Source: Paenibacillus amylolyticus (GTDB lineage Bacteria; Bacillota; Bacilli; Paenibacillales; Paenibacillaceae). Taken from it: a stretch of 64,000 nucleotides of DNA. The notes below the pieces were generated by a model. The model was given only the letters and a program-made list of their open reading frames with translations, searched no databases and was not told the DNA's origin. Where the stretch lies: contig NZ_BCNV01000004.1 in assembly GCF_001570725.1 (NCBI RefSeq), positions 124,001 to 188,000 on the forward strand, read 5' to 3'. Each line of letters starts with the position of its first letter. Positions within the stretch are counted from its first letter, which is position 1. The position numbers and the translations under genes are program-made. Shown here one piece after another: positions 26,606 to 36,297 of the stretch.

Positions 26606-26647
26606 ATATCCATGTGTGTCCGGATCATGCATGCAAAACGGAGTGAG

Positions 26648-26753
26648 CAGAAAGGACCCGAGGAAGCGGAGCGTACGCATTTATCCCCGGATTTCTCCCT
26701 TTTCAAAGGGATTAAAGGAAATCTGGGGGTAACGGCGATCCGAGGGTTTTCTG
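26648..26753 (+). ncRNA. Conserved structured element, copy 2 (candidate structured RNA leader)
   Basis: P1 pairs CAGAAA 26648-26653 with TTTCTG 26748-26753 and ACCC 26656-26659 with GGGT 26744-26747 across a two-base bulge. P2 pairs TTATC 26681-26685 with GGTAA 26728-26732 and CCGGATTTC 26687-26695 with GAAATCTGG 26718-26726. P3 pairs TCCCTT 26696-26701 with AAGGGA 26706-26711. Relative to copy 1, P1 changes T-A to C-G and P2 changes A-T to G-C and T-A to C-G, keeping pairing. It lies 73 bases before xylB. Near-identical flanks ACGGAGTGAG and ACGGAGTGAC bracket this copy. Confidence 0.6.
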
Positions 26754-26826
26754 ATCACGGAGTGACTTTCATGCGAACTTGGATCTTTCGTGGATATAAC
26801 CTGTGATAAACGAGAGGAGTTAACCT

Positions 26827-28320
26827 ATGAGTTACGTAATTGGCGTCGATCTAGGAACCAGTGCGGTCAAAACGGTGCTGGTCAATCGTGAAGGAAAAGT
26901 GGCATTTGAAGCATCCGAGGCATACCCGTTGTACCAGCCCAAGGCTGGATATAGCGAACAAAATCCCGAAGATTGGGTAGAGCAGACGATTGTCTCCTTG
27001 CGCAAATTGCTGGAAGTGTCTGGCGTGCAGCCTTCGGAAATCGAGGGGTTGAGCTTCTCCGGCCAGATGCACGGACTGGTCTTGGTGGATGCCGAAGGTA
27101 AACCGCTGCGTAATGCAATCCTGTGGAACGATACACGCACAACGGCTCAGTGCCGTCGCATCGAAAAAGTGCTGGACGGCAAGCTGTTAAGCATTGCGCG
27201 GAACCGTGCCCTGGAAGGTTTTACTTTACCGAAAATTCTATGGGTTCAGGAGAACGAGCCTGAATTGCTGCAGCAAGCATCCGTGTTCCTGTTGCCAAAA
27301 GACTATGTGCGTTATCGCCTGACAGGGGATTACGCCATGGATTATTCGGATGCAGCAGGTACGTTGCTGCTGGACGTTGCAGGCAAGCAGTGGAGCAACG
27401 AGATCGCAGAAGCATTCGAGCTGCCAATCTCCCTTTGTCCACGTCTCGTGGAATCGTTTGAGGAAGTGGGCACATTGCTGCCTGAGATTGCAGATCAAAC
27501 GGGTCTGGCGGCTGCGACGAAAGTATATGCAGGCGGTGCGGACAATGCTTGTGGTGCCATTGGCGCAGGCATTCTAAGTGAAGGACAGACGATGTGCAGC
27601 ATCGGCACGTCCGGGGTTGTGCTTTCCTACGAAGAGCGTAAAGATCTCGATTTCGAAGGCAAAGTACACTTTTTTAACCACGGGGAGAAAGATGCCTTCT
27701 ATATTATGGGGGTAACGCTTGCAGCAGGATACAGCCTGTCCTGGTTCAAGGATACATTTGCAGCGGACAAATCGTTTGATGTGCTCTTACAGGGCATTGA
27801 TCAGGTGCCGGCGGGCAGCAATGGATTGTTGTTCACACCTTATATCGTTGGGGAGCGTACACCTCACCCGGATGCGAATATTCGTGGTAGCTTCATCGGT
27901 ATGGATGCGGGGCACAAGCTGGAGCACTTTGGACGCGCGGTGATGGAAGGCATTACGTTCTCGCTACGCGAGTCGATTGATATTCTGCGCGGTGCAGGTA
28001 AAACCGTGAATGAAGTCATCTCCATTGGTGGTGGTGCCAAAAATGAAGCCTGGTTGCAAATGCAGGCGGACGTCTTCAACGCCACAATTGTGAAGCTGGA
28101 GAGCGAACAGGGTCCTGCGATGGGTGCAGCGATGCTGGCGGCTTATGGCTGTGGCTGGTTCCCGTCCTTGCAGGAATGTGCAACGGCGTTTATTCGTCCA
28201 GCGAAGTCCTATGAGCCGAACCCGGAAACGGTTGCGGTGTATGATGGCCTGTTCGCACTCTATCAGGAAATCTACGGACAGACACGTAGTCTGAATGATC
28301 GTCTGGCTGCGTACCGTTAA
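26827..28320 (+). CDS. xylB: Xylulokinase
   Basis: A 497-residue FGGY-family kinase phosphorylating D-xylulose to xylulose 5-phosphate. N-terminal phosphate motif GVDLGTSAVKTVLV, substrate motif GQMHGLV near residue 80, catalytic Asp in GGADNACGAIG near 239 and the FGGY-C segment SIGGGAKNEAWLQMQADV near 398 are present. RBS AGAGGAG precedes the ATG. Unlike many xylAB operons, a 509-base gap with a terminator, hairpins and a structured element separates it from xylA, suggesting separate control. Confidence 0.95.
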   Translation: MSYVIGVDLGTSAVKTVLVNREGKVAFEASEAYPLYQPKAGYSEQNPEDWVEQTIVSLRKLLEVSGVQPSEIEGLSFSGQMHGLVLVDAEGKPLRNAILWNDTRTTAQCRRIEKVLDGKLLSIARNRALEGFTLPKILWVQENEPELLQQASVFLLPKDYVRYRLTGDYAMDYSDAAGTLLLDVAGKQWSNEIAEAFELPISLCPRLVESFEEVGTLLPEIADQTGLAAATKVYAGGADNACGAIGAGILSEGQTMCSIGTSGVVLSYEERKDLDFEGKVHFFNHGEKDAFYIMGVTLAAGYSLSWFKDTFAADKSFDVLLQGIDQVPAGSNGLLFTPYIVGERTPHPDANIRGSFIGMDAGHKLEHFGRAVMEGITFSLRESIDILRGAGKTVNEVISIGGGAKNEAWLQMQADVFNATIVKLESEQGPAMGAAMLAAYGCGWFPSLQECATAFIRPAKSYEPNPETVAVYDGLFALYQEIYGQTRSLNDRLAAYR

Positions 28321-28360
28321 TTCATTTATTTCACTACATTAAATTTCTTATTACATTAAG

Positions 28361-28388
28361 GCATCCGCGCAGGCGGGTGCTTTTTTTG
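28361..28388 (+). terminator. Intrinsic terminator after xylB
   Basis: GCATCCGC and GCGGGTGC (one T-G pair) form an 8-bp stem around GCAG, followed by eight T. Confidence 0.85.
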
Positions 28389-28526
28389 TCGTTCATCCGG
28401 ATTAATCTCATGAAAGGTTTTCTTGGCCTGCATATCCGCATTCTAGCTCTGCATAGATTGGAAATAGAGGATTGTGATTTGTCCAGGCATCGATGTTCGA
28501 TGATTTAAATAGGTAGAAGCTTGAGC

Positions 28527-29273
28527 ATGGGGGGTGAAGCTTTGGATGAACAAAAGGAGCATGGAAGACCACATATCACCTTGTCGATGATCGTTCGTAA
28601 TGAGGAGAATCGATATCTCAGGCAGGCTTTGGAGACACACCGTCCCTGGATTGATCGTGCGGTCATCATTGATGACGGAAGCACAGACGGAACGGTCGCA
28701 CTGTGCCGGGAACTTCTGGACGGTATTCCACTCGTATTAGTGGAGAATTCTGCTTCACGTTTTGCAGATGAGGTAAGCCTGAGGAAACAACAATGGGAAG
28801 AGACAGTGGCGACTGAACCGGAATGGATTTTAAATCTGGATGCAGATGAGATTCTAACCCGTGACTTTGGGGCTGTGCGCGATTTGTTGCTCAGTGGACA
28901 TGAAGACGCAATCTATTTCAGATTGTTTGATATGTGGAGTGAGACGCATTACCGGGAAGATGAGTTTTGGCAGGCGCACGCTTATTATCGGCCATTTTTA
29001 ATTCGGTATCACCCGGGTATGAGCTATGAATGGAAAGAAACCCCCCAGCATTGTGGTCGTTTTCCGTTAACAATTCAGCATTGGTCCTATGGATGTCATG
29101 CTCCCCGGGTGAAGCACTATGGTTGGGCTCGGGAAGAAGACCGTATCCGCAAATATGATCGCTATCAAGCACTGGACCCTGAAGCAAGATACGGTTGGAA
29201 GGAACAGTACGAATCGATATTGGATCAAGCGCCACGACTGTTGTTATGGTCCGAGAATGGAGAGGAGGAGTGA
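28527..29273 (+). CDS. Family 2 glycosyltransferase
   Basis: About 248 residues with a GT-A fold: ITLSMIVRNEENRYLRQALE at the N-terminus, nucleotide-sugar motifs VIIDDGSTDGT near 44-54 and the DxD-type metal motif LNLDADEILTRD near 107. Cytoplasmic, with no membrane segment. The start is uncertain: TTG 28521, ATG 28527 or TTG 28542 (the last has GGGGGTGA close upstream). It is followed at once by a larger glycosyltransferase, so both probably act on one glycan or glycoprotein. Confidence 0.82.
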   Translation: MGGEALDEQKEHGRPHITLSMIVRNEENRYLRQALETHRPWIDRAVIIDDGSTDGTVALCRELLDGIPLVLVENSASRFADEVSLRKQQWEETVATEPEWILNLDADEILTRDFGAVRDLLLSGHEDAIYFRLFDMWSETHYREDEFWQAHAYYRPFLIRYHPGMSYEWKETPQHCGRFPLTIQHWSYGCHAPRVKHYGWAREEDRIRKYDRYQALDPEARYGWKEQYESILDQAPRLLLWSENGEEE

Positions 29274-29278
29274 GCGAG

Positions 29279-31411
29279 TTGAAGAAAGATCAGGTACGTA
29301 AATCGCAAGAAGAATCCACACCTCAAATAGAGCCGTATTCCCAAGAAAAAGAGAATCAGAAAGAGAAGCAGAATGAGAAAACAAAAGAGAACCAGCATGT
29401 GATCCAGAGTGAAAATCGACCGTCCAGACGTTCTGCTAAATCGCGGGAAACCCTTCAATCGGAAAAGCTTTCTGAGTCTGGACAGGAAAGAATACTGATC
29501 GCGAGCCCTGTTCGCCAGACCGCTGCGGTGCTCCGTGAATTTCTGGATTCTCTGCATGCACTGGAACGAACAACGGTGAAGACGGACTATCTGTTTGTAG
29601 ACGATAACGAGGAAGAAGCCGCATCGAATATATTGCGTGAATTTGTGCTTCAGCATGAAGGGACGGTTATTCATGCAGATGAACTTGATGGTGACAGTCC
29701 TCACAACAAAGGGGTATACAACAAGGATGAGGGAGGCCACTATTGGCAGGATGAGCAGATTTGGCGCGTAGCCGGTTTGAAAAATCATATTCTGCAATAT
29801 GCACGTGATAACCTCTACGATGCAGTTTTCCTGATTGATTCTGACTTGGTGCTGCATCCGCGGACGCTGGAGCAACTCGTATCGAGCGGCAAAGACATTG
29901 TATCCAATATTTTTTGGACACGATGGCAGCCGGGGGCAAGGGAGATGCCGCAAGTATGGCTACAGGATGAGTATGCTTTGTATCGACGCGGCGGCAAATC
30001 ATCAGCCGGGAACGAGGCGGAAGACGAGGGGGCGCAAACGACTGCTTTTCTGAATCAGCTACGCGTCCCGGGTTGTCATGAAGTTGGAGGGCTGGGGGCA
30101 TGTACGCTCATTCGCAAAAATGTTCTGGCAGCAGGGGTTTCCTATGACCAGATTCCGAATGTATCCTTCTGGGGCGAAGATCGTCATTTCTGCATCCGTG
30201 CTCAGGCACTGGGTTTTCGTTTGTTCGTGGATACACATCTTCCGGCCTATCACATCTATCGTCTGTCTGAGTTGCCGGGGGTATCTGCCTTTAACCGCAG
30301 GGCCAGACGAGGCGAAGAGACGATCAGTATTACGCTGTGTATGATTGTGAAAAATGAAGAGGCGTCCCTCGCCAGATGTCTAGACTCGGTCAACGGTATT
30401 GCCGATGAAATCGTAATCGTCGATACCGGTTCAACGGATCGTACCCGTCAGATCGCTTCCAGATATACGGATCGTATCGTTGATTTTGAATGGGTGGACG
30501 ACTTTGCAGCAGCACGTAACTTTGCCTTCGATCAGGCAAAGAGTGAATATATTCTATGGCTGGATGCAGACGATGTGTTTGAAGCGGAAGATCGCGCCAA
30601 GCTAATTGCTTTGAAACGGTCGCTGGACCCGGATGTTGACAGTGTCACGATGGATTACAATCTGTCATTCACAGCAGACGGCAAGGTTGCCTACAGCCTG
30701 CGCCGGAATCGTCTGGTGCGTCGGGATCGGCAATTTCGCTGGATTGGTGCGGTGCATGAATACCTGGCTGTAGCGGGCAATCTGCTGCATAGTGATGTGG
30801 CAGTTACCCACAAGAAAGACAAAGAATATACCGATCGTAATCTGCGGATCTATCGCAAAAGGGAACAGGCCGGTGAGGACTTCCCACCGCGCGATTTGTA
30901 CTATTTCGGCAATGAATTAAAGGACCATGGACAGCATGAGGATGCGGTGAAATATTATGAGAAGTTTCTGGATACCGGATTGGGTTGGGTAGAAGATCAG
31001 ATCGCTGCTTGCCAGAAAATTGCCGATTGCGAAGCCGCACGCGAACGTCCGGAACAGGAAGTCACGGCGTTGTTCCGATCGTTTGCCTATGATTTGCCAA
31101 GAGCCGAGATCTGCTGTCGATTGGGTGGTTATTTTGCCGACCGTGAAGATTATCGCAAAGCTCTGTTCTGGTACGAACAGGCGACTCGGGCTGTACGTCC
31201 GGATGATCCTATGGTGGTGCTGAATGAAGCAGCCTGGACCTGGATGCCGCATCTTCAACTATGTGTATGTTATGACCGCATGGGTAACCGTGCCAAGGCC
31301 CGGGAACATAATGATATCGCACTCGCCTATCATCCAACGCATCCAAGTATGTTATATAACGATCGTTACTTTAAAGATTTGGAGAAGGATAACGTATTGG
31401 AAAATGCTTAG
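29279..31411 (+). CDS. Bifunctional-looking glycosyltransferase with TPR tail
   Basis: A 710-residue cytoplasmic protein. Residues 1-65 are a Lys/Gln/Glu-rich low-complexity tail; about 70-340 form an Anp1-like GT-A domain (ILIASPVRQT, FLIDSDLVL); about 345-590 form a second family 2 domain (ITLCMIVKNEEASLARCLD, VDTGSTDRT, LWLDADDVF) similar to SunS-type transferases; the C-terminal 150 residues are TPR-like. TTG at 29279 has AGGAGG 10 bases upstream; a GTG at 29270 overlapping the previous stop is too close to that site. Likely a protein or surface glycan glycosyltransferase; substrate unknown. Confidence 0.8.
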   Translation: MKKDQVRKSQEESTPQIEPYSQEKENQKEKQNEKTKENQHVIQSENRPSRRSAKSRETLQSEKLSESGQERILIASPVRQTAAVLREFLDSLHALERTTVKTDYLFVDDNEEEAASNILREFVLQHEGTVIHADELDGDSPHNKGVYNKDEGGHYWQDEQIWRVAGLKNHILQYARDNLYDAVFLIDSDLVLHPRTLEQLVSSGKDIVSNIFWTRWQPGAREMPQVWLQDEYALYRRGGKSSAGNEAEDEGAQTTAFLNQLRVPGCHEVGGLGACTLIRKNVLAAGVSYDQIPNVSFWGEDRHFCIRAQALGFRLFVDTHLPAYHIYRLSELPGVSAFNRRARRGEETISITLCMIVKNEEASLARCLDSVNGIADEIVIVDTGSTDRTRQIASRYTDRIVDFEWVDDFAAARNFAFDQAKSEYILWLDADDVFEAEDRAKLIALKRSLDPDVDSVTMDYNLSFTADGKVAYSLRRNRLVRRDRQFRWIGAVHEYLAVAGNLLHSDVAVTHKKDKEYTDRNLRIYRKREQAGEDFPPRDLYYFGNELKDHGQHEDAVKYYEKFLDTGLGWVEDQIAACQKIADCEAARERPEQEVTALFRSFAYDLPRAEICCRLGGYFADREDYRKALFWYEQATRAVRPDDPMVVLNEAAWTWMPHLQLCVCYDRMGNRAKAREHNDIALAYHPTHPSMLYNDRYFKDLEKDNVLENA

Positions 31412-31432
31412 CATTTCTGATCAAAATGGATG

Positions 31433-31489
31433 CCTCTTTCATGGAATTGAGTGGGTGAATCAGCCCATGTTCCATGAAGAGGTTTTTTT
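31433..31489 (+). terminator. Intrinsic terminator after the glycosyltransferase pair
   Basis: CCTCTTTCATGGAA at 31433-31446 pairs with TTCCATGAAGAGG at 31470-31482 (one bulge) and is followed by TTTTTTT. Confidence 0.85.
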
Positions 31490-31660
31490 ACGTTGTTATA
31501 AAAGAACATCATAGAGTTGGTGACAGACGTATTCACTTCGGAAATGGATTAATGTATTTCATCCAGGGGAGGATATGCTTTACAATAATAGTAACGGAAA
31601 AGCGGTGAACATGATTGCCTGTCTTCGGCTACCGAATTGATGAAGTTAGGGGAACTGGAT

Positions 31661-32287
31661 ATGAATCTGACGGAAGTACTATTGGAATCGAGGCTGGTCG
31701 CGATTGTACGAGGCATTAGCCGTGAAGCGGCGGTAACAGCTGGACAAGGTATGACAAGTGGTGGCATCCGACTGATGGAGGTCACACTGAACACGCCGGG
31801 AGCACATGATATTATTGCAGACTGGCGTGAGCGGCATGAAGGGAAGGCTTATGTTGGAGCGGGTACGGTACTGAATGTGCAGATGGCCAAGGAAGCGGTC
31901 GCTGCAGGCGCACAATTTTTGGTGTCTCCCAATGTCGATCTGTCTGTAATTGAATATGCTGTAGAACATGGTATCGAGATCTGGCCTGGAGCCATGACTC
32001 CCACGGAGATTGTCGCTGCCCATGAAGCGGGAGCACGAGTTGTGAAGCTATTTCCGATGGCAAGTCTGGGCATTCCGTATCTGCGGGAGATCAAAGCCCC
32101 ACTGAATCATATTCCACTGCTGGCAACAGGCGGCGCAACGCTGGAGAACATTGCTGACTATTACGCAGCAGGCGCTGCTGCGGTGGGTCTGGGAAGTGCA
32201 CTTTTGCCACGAGAGGCTCTTAACGCAGGAGATCATGAGCAGATTGCGGCCTGCACACAAAAATTTGTGGAAGCAGCGAAGGAGTAG
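31661..32287 (+). CDS. eda: 2-dehydro-3-deoxy-phosphogluconate aldolase (KDPG/KHG aldolase)
   Basis: A 208-residue class I aldolase splitting KDPG into pyruvate and glyceraldehyde 3-phosphate, the last step after KduI and KduD. LVAIVRGIS near residue 13, the Glu in LMEVTLNTPG near 40, GAGTVLN, SPNVD and the Schiff-base Lys in RVVKLFPMASLG near 132 are present, as is the phosphate-binding LATGGATLENI. ATG at 31661 has AGGGGAA 7 bases upstream; the frame extends a few residues further up without good starts. Confidence 0.92.
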   Translation: MNLTEVLLESRLVAIVRGISREAAVTAGQGMTSGGIRLMEVTLNTPGAHDIIADWRERHEGKAYVGAGTVLNVQMAKEAVAAGAQFLVSPNVDLSVIEYAVEHGIEIWPGAMTPTEIVAAHEAGARVVKLFPMASLGIPYLREIKAPLNHIPLLATGGATLENIADYYAAGAAAVGLGSALLPREALNAGDHEQIAACTQKFVEAAKE

Positions 32288-32455
32288 TCACGGGCGACGG
32301 ACGAGAAGTACGTAGATTTGGGTATATATATGAAGGTATCTTTTAGAACAATTTTAGATCAATCGTTATCATAAAAACCGATGTCGTTTAACGTGCCGTT
32401 CATTCTATTGTCTTATGATGGATGTATGCCAGAATTCGGAGAGGAGAGATGCCCT

Positions 32456-33382
32456 GTGAAAGCTAAAACAATGATTGGCGGCATGCTGGCCGTTGCCGCA
32501 GTAACGGCAGGTGGATTATGGAAGGCCGCTGTGAAGAGCCAGACACCCAAGAAGATTCCAATCACCCTGACGCCTCCAATGCCATTTGAGGATGTGACCT
32601 TTGACAGTGGAGGAGGTCGAGTGCATGGCTGGTTCATCCCGGCCAGAGCTGACATTCCGAAACCATGGCCGCTCGTTATTATTGCACATGGCTGGGGCTC
32701 CAATCGCTCCCGTGTTCTTCGTTACGCGCGTCCGATCTGGGAAGCAGGATATGCCCTGTTTATGTATGATGTTCGCAGTCATGGGGCCAGTGATCCGGTT
32801 CGTGCTGCATCTGCCTACCTGTTCCGGGATGATCTGCTCGCGGCATTGCAGTATACGACCGCACGACCAGAGATTGATGCGGATGCCATCGGAGTGCTTG
32901 GACATTCTTTGGGTGGACTGGGTACGATTCTTGCAGTGACGGAGGGAATCCCTGTATCAGCAGTGATTACGGACTCGATGCCATCGCAATTTGAGGTAAT
33001 CGTCAGTTCGGAGCTGAGACGTCGGCGTCTACCCCTCTTTCCACTGGCCCAGTTAATTCCGAGAATCTGGTTCTGGCGATTGGGTGAATCTCTGAAATCC
33101 TATCGTCAGCGTGATCCGGTGATGATGCTGAATGAACGGCGCAGGGGAATGCAATTACCGATGCTTATGGTGCACTCCAAGGGAGATAATTTTATTCCCC
33201 CGAGTGAGCTAGAATATTTTATGTCCAAAGCCGATCCGCCTGTGGAACATCTATGGGTCAACAGCGGAGGACACAGTTGTTCCGAGGAAGATCCCGTCTT
33301 CTGGGATACTGTTATTCCATTCTTGCAAACCCATGTCCAAGGTCGGTCTAAGTCGAACGATTCCACTATTGCGAGCAGTTAA
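32456..33382 (+). CDS. Alpha/beta hydrolase with N-terminal membrane anchor
   Basis: A 308-residue protein starting at GTG 32456 (AGGAGA 8 bases upstream; an upstream ATG at 32381 lacks a ribosome site). A short hydrophobic segment at residues 4-22 may anchor it or act as a signal. Catalytic elements are AHGWGSNRS near 72, nucleophile Ser in GVLGHSLGGLG near 140, Asp in HSKGDNFIPP near 243 and His in SGGHSCSEEDP near 272. Most like Bacillus membrane-associated serine hydrolases of unknown substrate. Confidence 0.82.
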   Translation: MKAKTMIGGMLAVAAVTAGGLWKAAVKSQTPKKIPITLTPPMPFEDVTFDSGGGRVHGWFIPARADIPKPWPLVIIAHGWGSNRSRVLRYARPIWEAGYALFMYDVRSHGASDPVRAASAYLFRDDLLAALQYTTARPEIDADAIGVLGHSLGGLGTILAVTEGIPVSAVITDSMPSQFEVIVSSELRRRRLPLFPLAQLIPRIWFWRLGESLKSYRQRDPVMMLNERRRGMQLPMLMVHSKGDNFIPPSELEYFMSKADPPVEHLWVNSGGHSCSEEDPVFWDTVIPFLQTHVQGRSKSNDSTIASS

Positions 33383-33425
33383 ACCAGGTAGAATCAGGCC
33401 TACATAAGAGTGCAGGCTAACAGAG

Positions 33426-33454
33426 AAAACGCCAACGTGGTTGGCGTTTTTTTT
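33426..33454 (+). terminator. Intrinsic terminator after the hydrolase
   Basis: AACGCCAAC at 33428-33436 and GTTGGCGTT at 33440-33448 form a 9-bp stem with a 3-base loop and eight T. Confidence 0.9.
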
Positions 33455-33611
33455 GCTGTTATGAACAATATGCAGAAATTCACATTTGTAAAATTGCCCC
33501 GAAAACGACCATTAAAAAGGAAGCTTATGGTATCATAGGATAGACTGGCAATATTCATGCGAGGTTATTTGCTATGCTTCTTTGTATGAAATTGAAGGGA
33601 GAGGTCCAGAT

Positions 33612-36005
33612 TTGAGTTTGAATTGGAAGTTTAATGTACGTTTCAAAATGTTCGCAACCAAAGCAACAACCGCAGCGATGGCAACACTGTTACTTGCTTC
33701 GCAAACACCAGGTTTTGCAGGCAGCGCATCAGCCGCGAGAGTTGAACAGGTGACCGAAGCGACAACGGGGGATAATGAACAACTAGACGCAACGAGCAAT
33801 GACGTGCCTGAGGGAGCAAAAATCTCATCCAGGCAAGCCAGTGAAAATATACTGAAATTATTTCCATTGTTAAAGAAAGCAACGATCTCATCTGCCCGAT
33901 TCGATTCACCTAATTCTTATCCACCGCCAGACTACAAGGCATGGGAGATCGGGTTCCAGATTACACAAGGCAATCATACCTCAGGATTCAATGCAACTGT
34001 ACATGCAGGCACAGGGGAAGTGTTAAGTGTACATTTGCCGTCGGATGTCATGGATAAGCATATCTCGGAATCGGATGTGAAGCTAACTAAGGCTGAAGCC
34101 GAAGAGAAGGCTGTGGCACTGTTGTACCAAGCGATTCCAGGTCTGAAGGACACGGAGTATGCTCCGCTTGGAGATCTGTATTCTTCCATTGAACAACAGT
34201 CATTGTTTGGCAGAACAGAGTATCGATATGCTTACCAGTTAAAACATGACGGATTGTTATCTGACGCAGAGACAGTCTACATAAATGTGGATGAAAGTGG
34301 TTTGGTGACAGGTTACTCACGAGGTACTACCTCAGCTAAGTATCCTTCATCGAAACCGGCAGCTTCAGCAGAGAAAGCCAGACAGCAGTTTGAAGAACAG
34401 TTCGATGTGGAGTTGGCTTATATCTCCAAAGATCGTCTGTCTTCCAAGCAGGGTCAGCAGTATTACCTTGGCTACACACCGAAAAATATCAGTATCGTTC
34501 CGATTGAGGCGAATACGTTGGAACGGATTAATACTTTAACAGGTAAAGCTGTAGATGAAGATTCTCTACAGCAGGATACGAAGTTGAAAGGTGATGTGAC
34601 TCCTTTTGTCCCGGCCAATGGTACGAGGTTAAATGTACAGCAGGCCGCCAATCGGGTGGCAACGAACTTTGAAATTCCGAAGGGTTACAAGCTGGAGCAC
34701 AGCCAGTTAAGCAAGGGATTGTATGCAAGCCCGAACAATCAGGTATGGAGCCTGAGCTGGAGTGATCGAAGTGCCAATATGTCCTATATGTTCATGCGGG
34801 ATATCTCAGCACAGGTAGATGCAGTTACAGGACAGATCTACAGCTATACAATGATGCAACGAATGGGACCGGAGATGGAGCAGGAGAAGCCAACTGAAGA
34901 GAAGGCAGAGAAATTGGTAACCCGGAAACAGGCTGAGAAACTGGCGATGAACACAGTCATTGCACTAGTTCCAGATGCAACGGAGCAGTTCCGGCTGGCT
35001 AATGTTATTGAGATAGACGATGCACGCACCTTTATGTTCCAACGGTATCTGAACGGCATCCCGGTCAAGGATGATACGGCACAAGTACAGGTGTTGAACA
35101 ACGGGGCAGTTAATGAATTCTATACGCGTATTGCCGCAACGCCTGAACAACTGCCAGTAGAGAAAGAACCAGCCATCAGTTACGAAGAGGCAAAGGCAAT
35201 CTATCTGGAAGAGTTCAAGCTGGTTCTGGCATATTCTCGTTACGGTGGATGGGGTACGAACAGCGGTGAAGTCATCCCGGTGGGAGTTAACTTGGCTTAT
35301 ATGCCTACACGAGATGATAATTCGATCTACGGCACCTATGAAGTGCTGGATGCTAATACGGGAGAATGGACGTTGTTATACGGAGATACAAGCTCTGCAA
35401 CCAAGGCTAGTCCTACGGATATTTCTGGCCATGTGGCTGAAGCAGCTCTGCGGAATATGACACAGCATGGCGTATTGCTTGCGGATGAGAATGGACGTGT
35501 ATTCCCGGATCGTGTGATCACCCGAGGTGACTGGTTTAACTATCTGGCAAGAGCGATTAACCCGAATATGGATCTCTACTATAGTGGGGACGGAGATGAC
35601 AAGCTGTATGCCGACGTTACACCTGACAGCCCGTATTATAAAGCAGTTCGGGCATTAATCGATCAGCGCTGGCTTGCCGGAGCAGACCCTGAACAGAATC
35701 TGAATCCGCAAGAAGAGATGACACGTGAAGAATTGGCAGTGCTGCTTGTACGTATTTTACGCTATGAGAAGCTGGCCGGATTCTATACGTTGCCATCGGA
35801 TCTTCCCAACATTGCGGATGCCAGTGCCATTACGAGCAAGGGTGCGGTTTCCCTGAGTTTGAAATTGGGCTTGCTTCCTTCGATTGAAGGACGATTCATG
35901 CCTGCACGCAAAGTGACAGTAGCTGAAGCGTCGGAGGTACTGGAACGGCTTGCCAAGCTTCAAGGCAAGACAGATACGTTTATGAGTGGTAATCGTCTGT
36001 ATTAG
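33612..36005 (+). CDS. YcdB/PepSY-type repeat protein with C-terminal SLH domains
   Basis: A 797-residue exported protein. TTG 33612 is chosen because GGGAGAGG lies before it; it gives a basic n-region, a hydrophobic core and an AxA-type cleavage site near SASAAR (residue 45). Residues 60-600 hold tandem YcdB/PepSY-like modules, each with a lysine-rich TKAEAEEKAV or TRKQAEKLA helix followed by strands. The last 180 residues are SLH-like repeats (VFPDRVITRGDWFNYLARAI, YADVTPDSPYYKAVRALID, TREELAVLLVRIL) which tether proteins to the cell-wall polymer. Function unknown; PepSY modules often inhibit or regulate proteases. Confidence 0.85.
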   Translation: MSLNWKFNVRFKMFATKATTAAMATLLLASQTPGFAGSASAARVEQVTEATTGDNEQLDATSNDVPEGAKISSRQASENILKLFPLLKKATISSARFDSPNSYPPPDYKAWEIGFQITQGNHTSGFNATVHAGTGEVLSVHLPSDVMDKHISESDVKLTKAEAEEKAVALLYQAIPGLKDTEYAPLGDLYSSIEQQSLFGRTEYRYAYQLKHDGLLSDAETVYINVDESGLVTGYSRGTTSAKYPSSKPAASAEKARQQFEEQFDVELAYISKDRLSSKQGQQYYLGYTPKNISIVPIEANTLERINTLTGKAVDEDSLQQDTKLKGDVTPFVPANGTRLNVQQAANRVATNFEIPKGYKLEHSQLSKGLYASPNNQVWSLSWSDRSANMSYMFMRDISAQVDAVTGQIYSYTMMQRMGPEMEQEKPTEEKAEKLVTRKQAEKLAMNTVIALVPDATEQFRLANVIEIDDARTFMFQRYLNGIPVKDDTAQVQVLNNGAVNEFYTRIAATPEQLPVEKEPAISYEEAKAIYLEEFKLVLAYSRYGGWGTNSGEVIPVGVNLAYMPTRDDNSIYGTYEVLDANTGEWTLLYGDTSSATKASPTDISGHVAEAALRNMTQHGVLLADENGRVFPDRVITRGDWFNYLARAINPNMDLYYSGDGDDKLYADVTPDSPYYKAVRALIDQRWLAGADPEQNLNPQEEMTREELAVLLVRILRYEKLAGFYTLPSDLPNIADASAITSKGAVSLSLKLGLLPSIEGRFMPARKVTVAEASEVLERLAKLQGKTDTFMSGNRLY

Positions 36006-36085
36006 ACGAGGAATGACGCATATCAAGCCCGTGTGAATCATAGGATGAAGATAACGGGTAATCGTGATTCATTGAACTGAAGATC

Positions 36086-36116
36086 AGAGGGACCTTCCAT
36101 TGAAGGTCTCTTTTGA
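36086..36116 (+). terminator. Intrinsic terminator after the SLH protein gene
   Basis: GACCTTC and GAAGGTC pair around CAT, extended by AGAG/CTCT across one bulge, then TTTTG. Confidence 0.75.
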
Positions 36117-36249
36117 TTTAATTTTTACAAAAATTATATCATTTCAACTAACATTTACACAGCGATCGGAAAGTTGTTCTGCCATCGGAGTGTTCGTGTA
36201 AATATTCTTTAGTTGAACTGATATAGAAGAATGACGACAGAGCCTTTTG

Positions 36250-36258
36250 TGATACAAT
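36250..36258 (+). promoter_or_regulatory. Extended -10 promoter element before the transglutaminase-like gene
   Basis: TGATACAAT is a TGn extended -10 element 40 bases before the start codon; no good -35 is seen 17 bases upstream. Confidence 0.35.
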
Positions 36259-36297
36259 AGGGCGTGAGAACTTTGCAAAGAGGGGTGGGTTCCTTTC

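Noticed and set aside
26543..26806. 87-codon plus-strand open frame before xylB
   Set aside because: It lies across the hairpin and the structured element, has no ribosome site, and its translation is Arg-rich without family character; the other copy of the element breaks the frame.
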